A DNA stretch of 64,000 nucleotides from JABJAG01 sp965222215 (GCA_965222215.1 OZ244931.1:3038001-3102000); one strand, 5' to 3'. Numbered from the stretch's first letter, positions 1 through 9,240 are shown. Notes: generated from the sequence alone by a model not told the origin. Program-made: numbers and translations.

Positions 1-620
1 ACATCGACGTCGTATTCCTTCGCCAGCTCGAAGATGCGGTCGATCTGGGCTGCCGGGTTCTCGTCATAGGCGGGCGCGCCGCCGATCGCGGGCGCGCCGC
101 GCTCCAGCCCTTCGACCAGGTTCTTGTCGCCCTCCGGCACGCCGGTCCAGCCTTCCTGCAGGAAAACGCAGAGTTCGAGATCGATGCCCCAGGCGTAGTC
201 CTTCGCGAGCTGTTCGAGCGCGTCGAAGCTTTTCATGCCGACGTTGGGGTCGAGCTCGACATGGGTACGCATGTGGGTGACGCCTGCGACGAGCGAGGTC
301 TCCAGCGAGGCCTTCGCGCGTTCGTAGACATCTTCGACGGTAAAGCCCGGCTTCACGGCCGAGACCCGTTTCATGTGGTCGGTGCCGCGGTTCGGCGACG
401 GCTCGGACCGGTCGAGAATGCGCGACTTGTCGAGATGGATATGGGTCTCGATCAGACCCGGCGACACGAGCGCGCCGCCCGCGTCGATGCTTTCGCCTTC
501 CGCCGCCAGGCCGGTACCGACCGCGGCAATCCTGCCGTCCTCGATGCCGATTTCCTGGACCGGCGCGTCCTTCGGCAGGTTTGCCAGACGCGCGTTACGA
601 ACCACCAGATCGAATGCCAT
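1..620 (-). CDS. Amidohydrolase, cytosine-deaminase-like (3' end missing)
   Basis: The gene reads leftwards from an ATG at 620 and runs off the window edge, leaving about 206 residues. The N-terminus has the beta-sandwich start of cyclic amidohydrolases, then the metal-binding HxH motif in GLIETHIHLDKSR near residues 52-64. The later HMRTHVELDPNVG stretch also fits the cytosine deaminase/CodA-like group. Such enzymes hydrolyse amide or amidine bonds in rings using a bound metal. The substrate cannot be told because the C-terminal metal ligands lie outside the window. It is followed on the same strand by a repeat-containing gap, so it probably has its own promoter. Confidence 0.75.
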   Translation of the reverse strand, partial: MAFDLVVRNARLANLPKDAPVQEIGIEDGRIAAVGTGLAAEGESIDAGGALVSPGLIETHIHLDKSRILDRSEPSPNRGTDHMKRVSAVKPGFTVEDVYERAKASLETSLVAGVTHMRTHVELDPNVGMKSFDALEQLAKDYAWGIDLELCVFLQEGWTGVPEGDKNLVEGLERGAPAIGGAPAYDENPAAQIDRIFELAKEYDVD

Positions 621-719
621 GTCTCAATTCCCCCGGAAAATGATGCGCCAGCTTGGCGGGTTCAGGGCGAAAACGGAAGCCCGGTAACCATTGTTGTCGG
701 TCATCCGTCTCATACCATT

Positions 720-792
720 GTCATGCCCGGGCTCGACCCGGGCATCCCCGCAAAGACCGGGACGAGATGCCCGGATCAAGTCCGGGCATGAC
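720..792. repeat. Palindromic intergenic repeat, family B
   Basis: A short imperfect palindrome built from GTCATGCCCGGGCTCGACCC and its near-complement at the other end (CCGGATCAAGTCCGGGCATGAC). A second copy lies at 27111-27183. It sits in the gap between two genes on the minus strand and resembles the small palindromic repeats common between genes of alphaproteobacteria. No protein is encoded. Confidence 0.7.
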
Positions 793-831
793 GTAGCGGG
801 CTAGCCGCCAAGGGATGCGCCACGACGGCGC

Positions 832-1158
832 CTATTTCTGCGGCGCCTCTGTCCGCTCCTCCGGCCCGTAGTCACGCAAGACCTCGGCAACCCGAAGGCG
901 GTAGTCAGCGAAAATGCCACCCCGGCCCTTGGCCTGGGCAATCCGGTGTTCGGCATGCTCGCGCCACGTCTTCACGGCGTCTTCGTCGCGAAAGAAGGAC
1001 AGGGCGAGATACTTGCCGGGTTCGTAGATGCTCTCGAACCGCTCGACCGAGATAAAGCCATCGATCCTGTCGAGTTCGGCGCGCAGTTCATGGGCGATAT
1101 CGAGATAATCGTCGACGCGCCCCTCGGCGGGCCAGACTTCAAAGATCACCGCGATCAT
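832..1158 (-). CDS. Antibiotic biosynthesis monooxygenase (ABM) domain protein
   Basis: A 108-residue single-domain protein of the dimeric alpha/beta-barrel type: MIAVIFEVWPAEGRVDDYLD at the start, then SFFRDEDAVKTWREHAEH around residues 54-71. The family includes quinol monooxygenases and heme-degrading enzymes, and many members have no known substrate. The ATG overlaps the stop of the upstream acyl-CoA dehydrogenase by four bases (ATGA), so the two are translationally coupled and probably act in one pathway. The longer reading frame to 1563 only shadows the dehydrogenase. Confidence 0.8.
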   Translation of the reverse strand: MIAVIFEVWPAEGRVDDYLDIAHELRAELDRIDGFISVERFESIYEPGKYLALSFFRDEDAVKTWREHAEHRIAQAKGRGGIFADYRLRVAEVLRDYGPEERTEAPQK

Positions 1159-2396
1159 GACCGCCCCACGCCCCGGTTGCGCGGCCAGTCGTCGAGCTGG
1201 CGGCGCAGTTCGAGCCGCGCGATCTGGCGACGGTGCACCTCGTCGGGGCCGTCGAACAGGCGCATGGCGCGGGTGCGCGCGTACATCGCCGCCAGCGGGA
1301 AATCGTCCGCCATCCCGCCGCCGCCGTGTAGCTGAAGCGCGCGGTCGATCACGCCGAGCGCCATGTTCGGCGCGGCGACCTTGATCATGGCGATCTCCTG
1401 CCGGGCTTCCTTGTTGCCGGCGGTGTCCATCATCCACGCCGCCTTCATCACCAGCAGGCGGCACATCTCGATCTCGATGCGCGACTGGGCGATGCGCTCT
1501 TCGGTGATGCCGCGCTCGGCGAGCAGCTTGCCCCAGGTCTCGCGCTCGGCCGCGCGCTTGCACATGGCCTCCAGTGCCCGCTCGGCGACACCGATCACGC
1601 GCATGCAGTGATGGATGCGGCCCGGCCCGAGACGGCCCTGGGCGATCTCGAAGCCCCGCCCCTCACCGAGCAGCAGGTTCTCTTTCGGCACCCGAACGTT
1701 GTCGAACTCGACCTCGGCATGGCCGTGGGGCGCGTCGTCATAACCCATGACGTTGAGCATGCGCTTGATGGTGACACCTTTGGCCTGCGTGGGAACGAGG
1801 ATCTGCGACTGCTGGACATAGCGATCCGCGCTCGGATCGGTCTTGCCCATGACGATCATGATCCTGCAGCGCGGGTTGCCGGCGTTCGACGTCCACCACT
1901 TGCGTCCGTTGACGACATACTCGTCGCCGTCGCGGGTGATCGAGCATTCGATGTTGGTGGCGTCGGACGACGCCACGTCCGGCTCGGTCATGGCGAAGGC
2001 GGAGCGGATTTCGCCGTTCAGCAGCGGCGTGAGCCATTCTTCCTGCTGCGCAGGGGTGCCATACATGTGCAGCACCTCCATGTTGCCGGTATCGGGCGCG
2101 TTGCAGTTGAAAACCTCGGGCGCCCAGTCCACCCGGCCCATGATCTCGCACAGCGGCGCATACTCGACGTTGGTCAGCCCCGCGCCGTGGTGGTCGTCGG
2201 GCAGGAACAGGTTCCACAGGCCCTGTTTTTTGGCATCTTCCTTGAGGTCGTCGACGATCTGCGGCGTCTGCCAGCGCGTGCCCTGGCTGTCGAGCTGCTC
2301 CTCAAAGGTTTCCTCGTTCGGGTAGACATGCTCATCCATGAAGGCGAGCAGCTTTTCGCGCATGTCCTGACAGCGCTGCGAAAGTTCGAAATCCAT
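1155..2396 (-). CDS. Acyl-CoA dehydrogenase family protein
   Basis: A 413-residue flavoprotein with the usual order: helical N-domain, beta domain with the FAMTEPDVASSDATN flavin/substrate segment near residues 130-145, and a helical C-domain with ALQLHGGGGMADDFPLA and FDGPDEVHRRQIARLELR. The last motif is typical of the ACAD10/ACAD11-like branch. It would catalyse alpha,beta-dehydrogenation of an acyl-CoA and pass electrons to ETF, whose genes are also in this window (etfBA at 32.8 kb). The ATG at 2396 begins MDFELSQRCQ. An upstream in-frame ATG adds 19 low-complexity residues and was not used. The gene is coupled to the ABM-domain gene downstream. Confidence 0.9.
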   Translation of the reverse strand: MDFELSQRCQDMREKLLAFMDEHVYPNEETFEEQLDSQGTRWQTPQIVDDLKEDAKKQGLWNLFLPDDHHGAGLTNVEYAPLCEIMGRVDWAPEVFNCNAPDTGNMEVLHMYGTPAQQEEWLTPLLNGEIRSAFAMTEPDVASSDATNIECSITRDGDEYVVNGRKWWTSNAGNPRCRIMIVMGKTDPSADRYVQQSQILVPTQAKGVTIKRMLNVMGYDDAPHGHAEVEFDNVRVPKENLLLGEGRGFEIAQGRLGPGRIHHCMRVIGVAERALEAMCKRAAERETWGKLLAERGITEERIAQSRIEIEMCRLLVMKAAWMMDTAGNKEARQEIAMIKVAAPNMALGVIDRALQLHGGGGMADDFPLAAMYARTRAMRLFDGPDEVHRRQIARLELRRQLDDWPRNRGVGRS

Positions 2397-2489
2397 GAAT
2401 TCCCCCTGGCGGCTCCCGCCAGACGCCGGGTGCCGATTGCTTCTTCTTGGCATTAGGATAGCGCCAATCGCGTCACAGGGGGATGAGGC

Positions 2490-3257
2490 ATGTCAACGAT
2501 GTTCGACCTGGCGGGCAAAACCGCCATCGTCACCGGCTCCACCAAAGGGATCGGCCGGGCCATCGCCGTTGCGCTCGCGGAGGCGGGCGCGGCGGTTGCG
2601 GTCTCCAGCCGTGACGAAGGCCGGGTGTCCGGGACCGAGGCGGCGCTGAAAGACGCGGGCCACAACGTCATCGGCGTGCCGTGCAACGTCGGCCGGAAGG
2701 ACGAACTGGAAAACCTCGTTGCGAAGACGAAGGAGGCGTTCGGGCCGGTCGACATCCTGGTCTGCAACGCGGCGATCAATCCGTACTACGGCCCGGCGAT
2801 GGAAATCCCCGACGATGTGTTCGCCAAGGTGATGCACACGAACATCCAGGCCCAGCTCTGGCTGGCACAGATGGTCGCACCGGATATGAAGGCGCGGAAG
2901 GACGGCGCAGTCATCCTCGTCTCGTCCATCGGCGGCCTGCGCGGCAGCGACGTGATCGGCGCCTACAACATCTCCAAGGCCGCAGACATCCAGCTCGCGA
3001 AGAACCTCGCCGTCGAGCTCGGTCCCGAGAATATCCGGGTCAACGCGATCTGCCCCGGGCTGGTGAAAACCGATTTTGCCCGCGCGCTCTGGGAAAACCC
3101 GGAATTCGCCGACCCGCGCATCGCGGCCACCCCGCTGCGCCGCCTGGGCGAGCCGGAGGATATCGCAGGTGCCGCCGTGTTCCTCGCCTCGCCCGCGGGG
3201 GCCTGGATGACAGGCCAGACAATCGTGATCGACGGCGGTGCGACGGTGCCGGTTTAG
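2490..3257 (+). CDS. SDR family NAD(P)-dependent oxidoreductase
   Basis: A 255-residue classical short-chain dehydrogenase. The nucleotide-binding TGSTKGIGRA lies at about residues 15-24, the structural NAA at about 92-95, the catalytic serine in VSSIGG, and the YNISK catalytic pair near 158-162. The C-terminus ends MTGQTIVIDGGATVPV, typical of the FabG-like group. It is transcribed away from the acyl-CoA dehydrogenase, with a good GGGGATGAGG ribosome binding site just before the ATG. A role in acyl or hydroxyacyl metabolism is inferred from its neighbours only. Confidence 0.9.
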   Translation: MSTMFDLAGKTAIVTGSTKGIGRAIAVALAEAGAAVAVSSRDEGRVSGTEAALKDAGHNVIGVPCNVGRKDELENLVAKTKEAFGPVDILVCNAAINPYYGPAMEIPDDVFAKVMHTNIQAQLWLAQMVAPDMKARKDGAVILVSSIGGLRGSDVIGAYNISKAADIQLAKNLAVELGPENIRVNAICPGLVKTDFARALWENPEFADPRIAATPLRRLGEPEDIAGAAVFLASPAGAWMTGQTIVIDGGATVPV

Positions 3258-3390
3258 AAAGATCCATCTGCAGAATGAGCCCTCCTCCCGAGCCTGACGA
3301 AAGACGAGGGCGGCAACCTCCTTCTTCGACAAGCTCAACATGAGCACGCTTCGAGATGCAGGTTTCAATCTCGGTAGGAACGACCGAGAC

Positions 3391-3468
3391 CGTCATTGCG
3401 AGCCGGAGGCGAAGCAATCCAGAGCGGAGATGCTGGATTGCCGCGTCGCTCTGCTCCTCGCAATGACG
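3391..3468. repeat. GCAATCCAG palindromic repeat, family A copy 1
   Basis: The gap between the convergent SDR and fadB-like genes holds an imperfect palindrome: CGTCATTGCGAGCCGGAGGC then GAAGCAATCCAG, a short centre, and the mirrored GGATTGC...CTCGCAATGACG. The same element recurs at 7567, 14004, 15587, 26994 and 35412. In this position it could also act as a transcript end for both genes. Confidence 0.8.
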
Positions 3469-3481
3469 CGATGGATCGCTT

Positions 3482-5602
3482 CTACCGCGCGTCCCATTCC
3501 TTGAAGGTGGAGCCCGCGTCGGCGAGTTCGCGCAGCAGGGCGGCGGGCTCCCACTTGTCGCCCCATTCGGCGTGGAAGCGGTCGAGGGTCGCAACAACCT
3601 CTTTCAGCCCCACCGTATCGGCATAGAACATCGGCCCGCCGCGCCAGCGCGGGAAGCCGTAGCCGTGCAGCCAGACCACATCCACGTCGGAGGCGCGGAT
3701 GGCGAGGCCCTCCTCGAGAATTTTCGCGCCCTCGTTGATCAGCGAGTAGACACAGCGCTGGAGGATTTCCTCGTCGGAAATCTGCCGGCGTTCGAGTCCC
3801 ATCTCGTCGGAGCGGGCGCGGATAAGCGTCTCGATCTCCGGGTCGGGCACGGCGTTGCGGCCCTCGTAGGTGTACCAGCCCGCGCCGGTCTTCTGGCCGT
3901 AGCGGCCAAGCTCGCAGATTTGCCCGAGCAGCGGTGAGTACCGTTCGTCCGCCGGCCGGGTTTCGGCGCGGCGCTTCTCGATGGCCCAGCTGATGTCGAG
4001 CCCCGCGAGGTCGGACACACGGAACGGCCCCATGCGAAACCCGAACGTCTCGATCACGCGGTCCACGTCCTGCGGCAGCGCACCTTCCTCGACCAGGAAA
4101 TCGGCCTGTCTGAAATAGGGCGCCAGCATACGGTTGCCGACAAAGCCGTCGCAAACGCCGACGACGACCCCGGTCTTGCCGATTCTCTTCGACAGGTCGA
4201 GGACGGTCGCGATGATATCCGGGGCGGTCTTCTCCGCGCGCACGATCTCCAGCAGGGTCATCACATTCGCCGGACTGAAAAAGTGCAGTCCGAGGACGTC
4301 TTCCGGACGTCCGGTGACAGCAGCGATCGCGTCGACGTCGAGGGTGGAGGTGTTGGTCGCAAGGATCGCGCCGGGTTTCGCCAGCCGGTCAAGTTCACGG
4401 AACACCGATTGCTTGACGTCCATCTCCTCGAACACGGCCTCAATGACCAGATCCGCTTCAGCGACGGCGTCCATGTCTGTCGATCCGAGGATGTGCGCCA
4501 TCCGCGCCGCCATGTCGTCGTCGGACAGGCGGCCGCGCCTTCGCGTCGCGTCGTAGTTGGCCTCGATGCGGGCAAATCCCTTGTCGAGATTTTCCTGGGA
4601 GGCCTCGATCATGGTCACCGGCAGGCTCGCGTTGGCGAAGGACATCGCGATGCCGCCACCCATCGTGCCGGCCCCCAGGATCGCCACCTTCGAAACGCGG
4701 CGCCGCGCGATATCGGCGGGGATATCCGGAATCTTCGAGACCTGCCGTTCGGCGAAGAACGCATGCACCAGAGCACGGGACTCCGTGGAGGCGACCGCCT
4801 CCTCGCTGATCTCCGCCTCCCGGTTCCATCCGTCCTCGAACGACATCGCCAGCGTGTTCGCCACGCTTTCCAGGCACCGGAAAGGCGCCTTCATGCCCTG
4901 TGACGACTTCTCCAGTTGCGCCCGAATTTCGGCGACCACGGCCTCACCCTCGGCAGCGCCCAGATCGATCGCCATTTCACTGACGCGGCGCGGTCCGGAC
5001 TTCTGCTCGACCAGCTTGTCGGCATACGATATCGCGGCATCGCATATATCCTGCTCCGAGACGACACGGTCGACGAGACCGATTTCAAGTGCGGTTTCGC
5101 CATCGACGGGCGTACCGCTCGTGATCATCTCGGCCGCTTTGCGAAAACCGACCAGTCGCGGAAGCCGTTGGGTGCCCCCGGCGCCCGGAATCACACCCCG
5201 ATGAACCTCCGGCAGGCCGAGCTCCGCCTCGCTATCGACGACGCGATAGTGACAGCCCAGCGCCAGCTCCAGTCCGCCGCCCAGTGTCGGGCCGTGGATC
5301 GCGGCCACAATCGGCTTGGAACACGCCTCAACCAGATTCATCAGGTGGCGCGTCATTGGGCGCACCTGGCGATCGGGTGTGTTGAACTCACGGATATCGG
5401 CGCCACCGCAGAAGTTGCGCCCGGCGCCGCACAGCACGACCGCGTGGACGTTTTCGTCCTCTTCCACATGGGTCAGCAGGTCGGCAATGCCGAGACGCAC
5501 CTGTTTCGCCAGCGCATTGACCGGCGGATTGTTGATGGTAATGACACCGATGCCGCCGCTCTGCCGATACAGAACGGCTGCGCTACCGTTGGTTACGGCC
5601 AT
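3482..5602 (-). CDS. Enoyl-CoA hydratase/3-hydroxyacyl-CoA dehydrogenase fusion (FadB/FadJ-like)
   Basis: A 706-residue bifunctional beta-oxidation protein. Residues 1-200 are a crotonase domain with the oxyanion-hole segment CGGADI, GGGLELALG (Glu112) and LPEVHRGVIPGAGG (Glu132), the two hydratase glutamates. From about residue 305 the NAD-binding GAGTMGGGIAM begins the 3-hydroxyacyl-CoA dehydrogenase. LGLHFFSPA carries its catalytic histidine, and two C-terminal dehydrogenase repeats follow. It would hydrate 2-enoyl-CoA and oxidise the 3-hydroxy product. The ATG at 5602 follows a strong GGGGGGAG site. The open frame extends another 187 codons upstream, but that part runs antisense to the transporter gene and is not protein-like. 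Confidence 0.92.
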   Translation of the reverse strand: MAVTNGSAAVLYRQSGGIGVITINNPPVNALAKQVRLGIADLLTHVEEDENVHAVVLCGAGRNFCGGADIREFNTPDRQVRPMTRHLMNLVEACSKPIVAAIHGPTLGGGLELALGCHYRVVDSEAELGLPEVHRGVIPGAGGTQRLPRLVGFRKAAEMITSGTPVDGETALEIGLVDRVVSEQDICDAAISYADKLVEQKSGPRRVSEMAIDLGAAEGEAVVAEIRAQLEKSSQGMKAPFRCLESVANTLAMSFEDGWNREAEISEEAVASTESRALVHAFFAERQVSKIPDIPADIARRRVSKVAILGAGTMGGGIAMSFANASLPVTMIEASQENLDKGFARIEANYDATRRRGRLSDDDMAARMAHILGSTDMDAVAEADLVIEAVFEEMDVKQSVFRELDRLAKPGAILATNTSTLDVDAIAAVTGRPEDVLGLHFFSPANVMTLLEIVRAEKTAPDIIATVLDLSKRIGKTGVVVGVCDGFVGNRMLAPYFRQADFLVEEGALPQDVDRVIETFGFRMGPFRVSDLAGLDISWAIEKRRAETRPADERYSPLLGQICELGRYGQKTGAGWYTYEGRNAVPDPEIETLIRARSDEMGLERRQISDEEILQRCVYSLINEGAKILEEGLAIRASDVDVVWLHGYGFPRWRGGPMFYADTVGLKEVVATLDRFHAEWGDKWEPAALLRELADAGSTFKEWDAR

Positions 5603-5765
5603 CACTCCCCCCGAAGAACAGGCCCTTACATACGAGCTACACGAGTACACCACCGGCATGGCGGGGGCAATCGGACTGACATTAGCCAAACGCATCACAG
5701 CCAGTCGCGGCGGATACTCGCACCACACATTCGCGCCTGTTAGAATCGCTTCCGTCACGAGCTGA

Positions 5766-7202
5766 ATGCCCCACCGGGCAGACGCATTCACCCAGACGGA
5801 TTTCACGATGGCAGACGGCAGCACCCGGCGCTTCGGTCTTTCCCACGGATTTGCAGCGGCCGTGACGCTGGTCGCCGGGGCGCTCATCGCCGCACCGCTG
5901 TGGACGGATACGCCCGGCGTCCTGCCGGGCGCGGGCGTGATCCTGTTCGCCATCGTCAACTGGGCGACCGGCACGCTGCCACCGTATGTCACGGCGTTGC
6001 TGATGTTTCTCGTGGCGGTCGTCTTTTCCATCGCGCCACCCGACGTCGTGTTCTCCGGCTTCCACGCCAGCGCGACCTGGCTCGTGTTCGGCGGCTTCGT
6101 GATTTCGCTGGCCGCCCAGCGCTCCGGCCTGGCGACCCGGATCGTCCAGGCCCTGATGGCCAACCTGCCGCCGCGCTATATGGCGATGGCCGGGGGGCTC
6201 GCCGTCGCGGGCATCCTGCTCAGCTTCATCATGCCCTCGGCGTCGGGTCGGGTCGTGCTGATGGCACCGCTGGCCGTCGCGCTGGCCAGCCGTCTCGGCT
6301 TTGTCGAAAACACCCGCGCCCGTCACGGCCTTGTCCTCGCGGCCGGCTGGGGCACAACGATCCCGGCATTCGGCATCCTGCCGTCCAACGTCGTGAACAT
6401 GGCCTTCGTCGGCGCGTCCGAGGGCATCTTCAACATCAGCTTCACCTACTTCGGCTACACCGTCCTGAACTTCCCGGTCCTCGGCCTGATCGGCATGGCC
6501 ATCGTGGTCGTCCTGATCGGCTTCCTGTTCGGAGAGGAGCCGAAGGTGCAGACCGAAGCCGAAATGCGGACGCGCTGGACCCCGGACGAGCGGCGCGTGC
6601 TGGGGATCATGCTCGTCGCCCTGGCCTTCTGGATGACGGACTCCCTGCACGGCATCTCGCCCGCCTGGGTCGCGCTAGCCGCCGCCCTGCTGTGCGTAAC
6701 CCCCGGGATCGGGGTGATCCCGGCATCGGTCATGACCAAGGACATCAACTACGGCGCCTGGCTGTTCGTGGCCGGCGTAATCGCGGTCGGCGCCATCGCG
6801 AACCACACCGGCCTTGGCGGCGCGATGGGCGACTGGCTGCTTGCCAATGTCCCGCTCACCCGGGACGGCGGGATCATCACCTTCTACGAGATATTCGCGA
6901 TCAGCGCGGCCGTCGGCCTGTTCACGACGTTCCCGGCCGCGCCGCCGATCGTGACGTCCTTCTCCGACGCGATCGCGCAGGCGACGGGCTGGCCGCTGCC
7001 ATCGGTGCTGCTGGCCCAGGTGCCGAGCTGGATGGTCTACCCATTCCCCCACGAAGCCCCGCCCGTCGCCATCGCGATGGCGCTCGGCGGCGTCCCGTTG
7101 CGCGAGGGCGCGCGGCTGCTCGTGCCGTATTTCATCGTCGGGCTGATCGTGGTCCTGCCTCTGCAATACCTGTGGGGGAAGATGCTGGGGGTCTACCCCT
7201 AA
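5766..7202 (+). CDS. DASS/SLC13-type anion transporter
   Basis: A very hydrophobic 478-residue protein with about eleven to twelve membrane segments, arranged as two similar halves with re-entrant loops such as FIMPSASGRVVLMAPLAVA and TTFPAAPPIVTSFSDAIA. This matches the divalent anion:sodium symporter family, which imports dicarboxylates, sulfate or related anions. The ATG at 5808 (MADGSTRRFG) would remove 14 polar residues and is an alternative start. The gene is divergent from the fadB-like gene and is followed 26 bases later by the muconolactone-isomerase-like gene, so the two may be co-transcribed. Confidence 0.85.
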   Translation: MPHRADAFTQTDFTMADGSTRRFGLSHGFAAAVTLVAGALIAAPLWTDTPGVLPGAGVILFAIVNWATGTLPPYVTALLMFLVAVVFSIAPPDVVFSGFHASATWLVFGGFVISLAAQRSGLATRIVQALMANLPPRYMAMAGGLAVAGILLSFIMPSASGRVVLMAPLAVALASRLGFVENTRARHGLVLAAGWGTTIPAFGILPSNVVNMAFVGASEGIFNISFTYFGYTVLNFPVLGLIGMAIVVVLIGFLFGEEPKVQTEAEMRTRWTPDERRVLGIMLVALAFWMTDSLHGISPAWVALAAALLCVTPGIGVIPASVMTKDINYGAWLFVAGVIAVGAIANHTGLGGAMGDWLLANVPLTRDGGIITFYEIFAISAAVGLFTTFPAAPPIVTSFSDAIAQATGWPLPSVLLAQVPSWMVYPFPHEAPPVAIAMALGGVPLREGARLLVPYFIVGLIVVLPLQYLWGKMLGVYP

Positions 7203-7228
7203 AACATTCCACCGAGGGAGAACGCGAC

Positions 7229-7540
7229 ATGCTGTTCATGGTCCGCATCAAGGTCGAACTGCCGGGCGATATGGACCCGGCAAAAGTCAAGGAACTCGGC
7301 GAGGCCGAAGCCGAACGCGCCGTCGAAGCCGTTCAGGCCGGAAAGCTCCGGAAGATCTGGCGGATCGTCGGCGAGCGCTCGAACTTCTCGATCTGGGAAA
7401 CCGACACGCTGGAGGAATTTCACGAGTTGATTTCGTCCTTCCCGCTGCACCCCTGGATGAGCGTGGACGTGACCCCGATGATCGAACACCCGTCGACCAA
7501 ATATTACGAGGACAAGGTCGGCCCCTTTCCGACGATTTAG
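7229..7540 (+). CDS. Muconolactone Delta-isomerase family protein
   Basis: A 103-residue ferredoxin-like-fold protein beginning MLFMVRIKVELPGDMDP and ending HPSTKYYEDKVGPFPTI. Length and pattern fit muconolactone isomerase (CatC family), which in the beta-ketoadipate pathway turns muconolactone into 3-oxoadipate enol-lactone. The other catechol-branch genes are absent nearby, so a related small-molecule role is equally possible. The start is supported by CCGAGGGAGAA about seven bases before the ATG. Confidence 0.72.
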   Translation: MLFMVRIKVELPGDMDPAKVKELGEAEAERAVEAVQAGKLRKIWRIVGERSNFSIWETDTLEEFHELISSFPLHPWMSVDVTPMIEHPSTKYYEDKVGPFPTI

Positions 7541-7566
7541 CGAAACAGATCCACCGACGCACCCAT

Positions 7567-7656
7567 CCGCTCTGGATTGCTTCGCCTGCGGCTCGCAATG
7601 ACGACTGAATCTTTTGCCGTCATTGCGAGAAGCGGAGCGACAAAGCAATCCGGAGC
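7567..7656. repeat. GCAATCCAG palindromic repeat, family A copy 2 (halves in reversed order)
   Basis: Here the family A unit is split: the right half (CTCTGGATTGCTTCG...GCTCGCAATGACG) comes first at 7567-7603, then the left half (CGTCATTGCGAGAAGC...AAGCAATCC) at 7618-7656. Elsewhere the order is left then right. The element separates the isomerase gene from the convergent GST gene. Confidence 0.7.
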
Positions 7657-7670
7657 CGCGCCCGTCGACC

Positions 7671-8474
7671 CTAATACCCCCGTTCGTCCTTGAGATCGGC
7701 GGCGGTGCGGTAGAAGTCGGGATAGCGTTCCGAAATACGCGCACCGGGATAGAAGGCCGCCGCGAAGGACGGGCGTTCGCGAATCCGCTCCAGCCAGGCC
7801 GTCATCTCCGGCAGGTCGTCCTCCCACAGAAATGCGTATCCTAGATCGTCCATCCGGTCGATCAGCGGGGTCACCTGCGCATCCACCATCGTGTACTGCT
7901 CGCCCATGATCCACGGCCCGCCATGCGCCCTGATCGCGGCATCGATCCGCTCGCAGGTCTGGCGGATCTGGAACTCGGCATATTCGAGCTCGGCCTTGCC
8001 GAAACCCTTCTGGGACATGCGCTGGTAGAATTGCTTGCGCAGCGGCAGCCGGTCCGCATGTTCGGCAAAGTCCGCGTCGCTCGATTTCGCGAACCGCATC
8101 GGCGCCAGCATGTTGGCGAAGGTCGGCACCCGCACGGCGACGGTCGGCACCTCGTCGATGTAGCGCATCCAGGCGCGCATGCGCGCCCGCTCGACCGGGT
8201 CGGACGGGGCGAGCGGCGGATCGGGAAACACCTCTTCCAGGTACTCGATGATCGCGGAGGATTCGATCAGCACATTGCCGTCATGCACGAAGGTCGGCAC
8301 GACTCCGTTCGGGTTGAGCTTGAGATAGTCCGGCTCCAGCTGCTCGAACTTGCCGAGATCGACATCGCGCTCGATCCAGTCCTTGTTCATCTCCGGCATG
8401 CCCTTCTCGGCCAGGGTCAGGCGGACCTTCTGGCTGCAGGTGGACTGGGGCGCCTGGTAGAGCTCAATCGTCAT
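7671..8474 (-). CDS. Glutathione S-transferase family protein (downstream paralogue)
   Basis: A 267-residue GST with an N-terminal thioredoxin-fold domain: STCSQKVRLTLAEKG, NPNGVVPTFVHDG with the cis-proline, and ESSAIIEYLEE for glutathione contacts. A helical C-domain contains GPWIMGEQYTMVDAQVTPL. It is a close paralogue of the gene immediately upstream. The ATG at 8474 overlaps the end of that gene by 11 bases, so the pair is an operon. Substrate unknown; nearby catabolic genes suggest detoxification or a lyase/isomerase step. Confidence 0.88.
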   Translation of the reverse strand: MTIELYQAPQSTCSQKVRLTLAEKGMPEMNKDWIERDVDLGKFEQLEPDYLKLNPNGVVPTFVHDGNVLIESSAIIEYLEEVFPDPPLAPSDPVERARMRAWMRYIDEVPTVAVRVPTFANMLAPMRFAKSSDADFAEHADRLPLRKQFYQRMSQKGFGKAELEYAEFQIRQTCERIDAAIRAHGGPWIMGEQYTMVDAQVTPLIDRMDDLGYAFLWEDDLPEMTAWLERIRERPSFAAAFYPGARISERYPDFYRTAADLKDERGY

Positions 8475-9240
8475 TGTCGGTCTCCGTGTCGAAGTACTGG
8501 GAATATTTCTCGGACAGGTTGGTGTTCGCATAGAACGCCGTCGCGAAGGACGGCCGGGCCCGCACCCTGTCGAACCAGCCGATCATCTCCGGCTGGTCTT
8601 CCCACAGATAGCCATAGCCCATGTCGTCCATGCGCTGGAGCAGCGGCGTCAGGGTGACGTCGATCAGGGTGTATTGTTCGCCCATGATCCACGGGCCGCC
8701 TGTCTCGCGCACCGCCTTGCCGATCCGTTCGGCGGTCTGGCGGATCTGGGCGAGCGCGTTGTCGACCTCTGCCTCGTCAAAACCGTCTACCTGTCCCATG
8801 CGCCGGTAGAAGGCCTTGCGAAGCGGCATCTTCTCGATCCGCGCCTCGAAGTCCTCCGGGCTCGCATTCTCATAGCGCAACGGGCGGAACACCTTGTTGA
8901 ACGATGGCACCCGCACGGCCGTCGTCGGCACTTCTTCCATGTAGCGCATCCAGCTTCGCAGGCGTGCACGCCCCAACGGGTCGGCAGGCACCAGCGACGG
9001 TTCGGGATGGATTTCGTCCAGATACTCGACGATCGCCGAGGATTCGATCACCGGCTCGCCGTCGTGAACGAGGGTGGGAACCACACCGTTGGGGTTGAGT
9101 TTCAGATACTCGGGCGTGAGGTGATCGCCGGATCCGAAGTGGAGCACGTGGCTTTCCCAGTCGACCCCTTTTTCGGCGAGACAGATCCGGACCTTCTGGC
9201 TGCACGTAGAATGGTCCGAGTGATAAAGCTCCAGCGCCAT
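8464..9240 (-). CDS. Glutathione S-transferase family protein (upstream paralogue)
   Basis: A 258-residue GST with the same domain plan as its downstream neighbour: HSTCSQKVRICLAEKG, NPNGVVPTLVHDG, ESSAIVEYLDE, then GPWIMGEQYTLIDVTLTPLL. Such close similarity and the 11-base overlap point to a tandem duplication. The ATG at 9240 begins MALELYHSD. An upstream extension in the same frame runs over the start of the divergent hydrolase and is not credible. Confidence 0.88.
   Translation of the reverse strand: MALELYHSDHSTCSQKVRICLAEKGVDWESHVLHFGSGDHLTPEYLKLNPNGVVPTLVHDGEPVIESSAIVEYLDEIHPEPSLVPADPLGRARLRSWMRYMEEVPTTAVRVPSFNKVFRPLRYENASPEDFEARIEKMPLRKAFYRRMGQVDGFDEAEVDNALAQIRQTAERIGKAVRETGGPWIMGEQYTLIDVTLTPLLQRMDDMGYGYLWEDQPEMIGWFDRVRARPSFATAFYANTNLSEKYSQYFDTETDNDD

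Noticed and set aside
5603..6163. 187-codon N-terminal extension of the fadB-like gene
   Set aside because: It runs antisense to the transporter, has no similarity to the family, and the start at 5602 has a strong ribosome site.
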